From an uncultured Bacillota bacterium (GTDB lineage: Bacteria; Bacillota; Clostridia; Christensenellales; UBA1242), in contig CASFYE010000001.1 of assembly GCA_949298925.1 (NCBI GenBank), positions 1 to 32,896 of the forward strand: a DNA stretch of 32,896 nt, read 5' to 3'. The translations under genes were made by a program, and so were the position numbers. The notes under the pieces were generated by a model. That model was given only the letters and a program-made list of their open reading frames with translations. It made no database searches and was not told the origin of the DNA. Positions 32,765 through 32,896 of this stretch are shown here, piece by piece. Each line of letters starts with the position of its first letter. The first letter of the stretch is position 1.

Positions 32765-32770
32765 ACGCAA

Positions 32771-32805
32771 TTTGGCGACTAAGTAAATATATCACAGTCG
32801 CCAAA
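32771..32805. promoter_or_regulatory. 10-bp inverted repeat around the -10 box of the tRNA promoter
   Basis: TTTGGCGACT (32771-32780) and AGTCGCCAAA (32796-32805) form a perfect dyad with a 15-nt centre that contains the -10 box. One arm lies in the spacer and the other at the predicted transcript start, as expected for an operator. Confidence 0.6.
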
Positions 32806-32814
32806 ATTTGTCAA
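32786..32814 (-). promoter_or_regulatory. Strong promoter of the tRNA array
   Basis: On the minus strand TTGACA (32809-32814), a 17-nt spacer ending in TGA, and TATATT (32786-32791): a perfect -35 and an extended -10. It precedes tRNA-Gly by about 21 nt. Confidence 0.85.
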
Positions 32815-32842
32815 CGGTTTTGCATAATTTTACAAATGTAAA

Positions 32843-32896
32843 TTAAATTCTTTTAAGTATAATTTTACCGCCTTCCATCAAAACAGCGAGAGGAAG
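32843..32896 (-). CDS. Possible C-terminal end of an unidentified protein
   Basis: The minus strand is open from the window edge for 17 codons and ends at TAA (32843-32845), giving LPLAVLMEGGKIILKRI. The other two minus frames have stops. The peptide looks protein-like but is too short to identify. It would end about 30 nt before the tRNA promoter. Confidence 0.4.
   Translation of the reverse strand, partial: LPLAVLMEGGKIILKRI

Overview
The window comes from an AT-rich (about one third GC by eye) endospore-forming Bacillota, most likely an uncultured Clostridia-type bacterium. The evidence is a set of spore genes (sipL, spoIIR, sleB, ypeB, spoVG, veg), a MurE with the DNPR motif of meso-diaminopimelate ligases, strong Shine-Dalgarno sites, and tRNA genes that encode CCA. 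No prophage, IS element or CRISPR array was seen. Lineage is inferred from gene content only.

Layout, left to right. (1) 1-1178, + strand: a protein cut by the window edge, weakly HopA1-like. (2) 1209-2309, - strand: a divergent IadA-like amidohydrolase that appears to lack a normal start codon. (3) 2613-10668, - strand: a tightly packed peptidoglycan precursor operon read as alpha/beta hydrolase, murF, ddl, murE, mraY, murD, ftsW/spoVE. Its MurF carries membrane helices in place of the usual N-terminal domain. (4) 10796-11065, + strand: spoVG, ending at a bidirectional terminator shared with (5) a 1248-residue GLUG-repeat surface protein (- strand) driven by a perfect-consensus promoter. (6) 15185-19422, - strand: spore genes sipL, spoIIR, sleB, ypeB, with veg divergent from sipL. 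(7) 19827-21059, + strand: an MFS transporter predicted to be leaderless. (8) 21105-27188, - strand: priA-def-fmt-rlmN-rsgA-rpe, the conserved housekeeping operon without rsmB, prpC and prkC. (9) rpoZ, ppdK and an M16 peptidase, each with its own promoter. (10) 32028-32764, - strand: six tRNA genes (transcribed Gly, Arg, His, Gln-CUG, Lys, Gln-UUG) behind a strong promoter with a 10-bp inverted repeat, and with a GC-rich structured insert between Lys and the last Gln. The right edge may hold the last codons of another gene.

The cell-wall operon makes UDP-MurNAc-pentapeptide and lipid I and adds an SEDS polymerase. SpoIIR, SipL and SleB/YpeB cover forespore signalling, coat/cortex assembly and germination. 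The most unusual signals are regulatory. Terminator hairpins abut or contain the promoter or ribosome-binding site of the next gene (priA, spoIIR). There is an apparent AUA start, a leaderless mRNA, and an operator-like dyad on the tRNA promoter. No wholly new multi-gene system was recognised.
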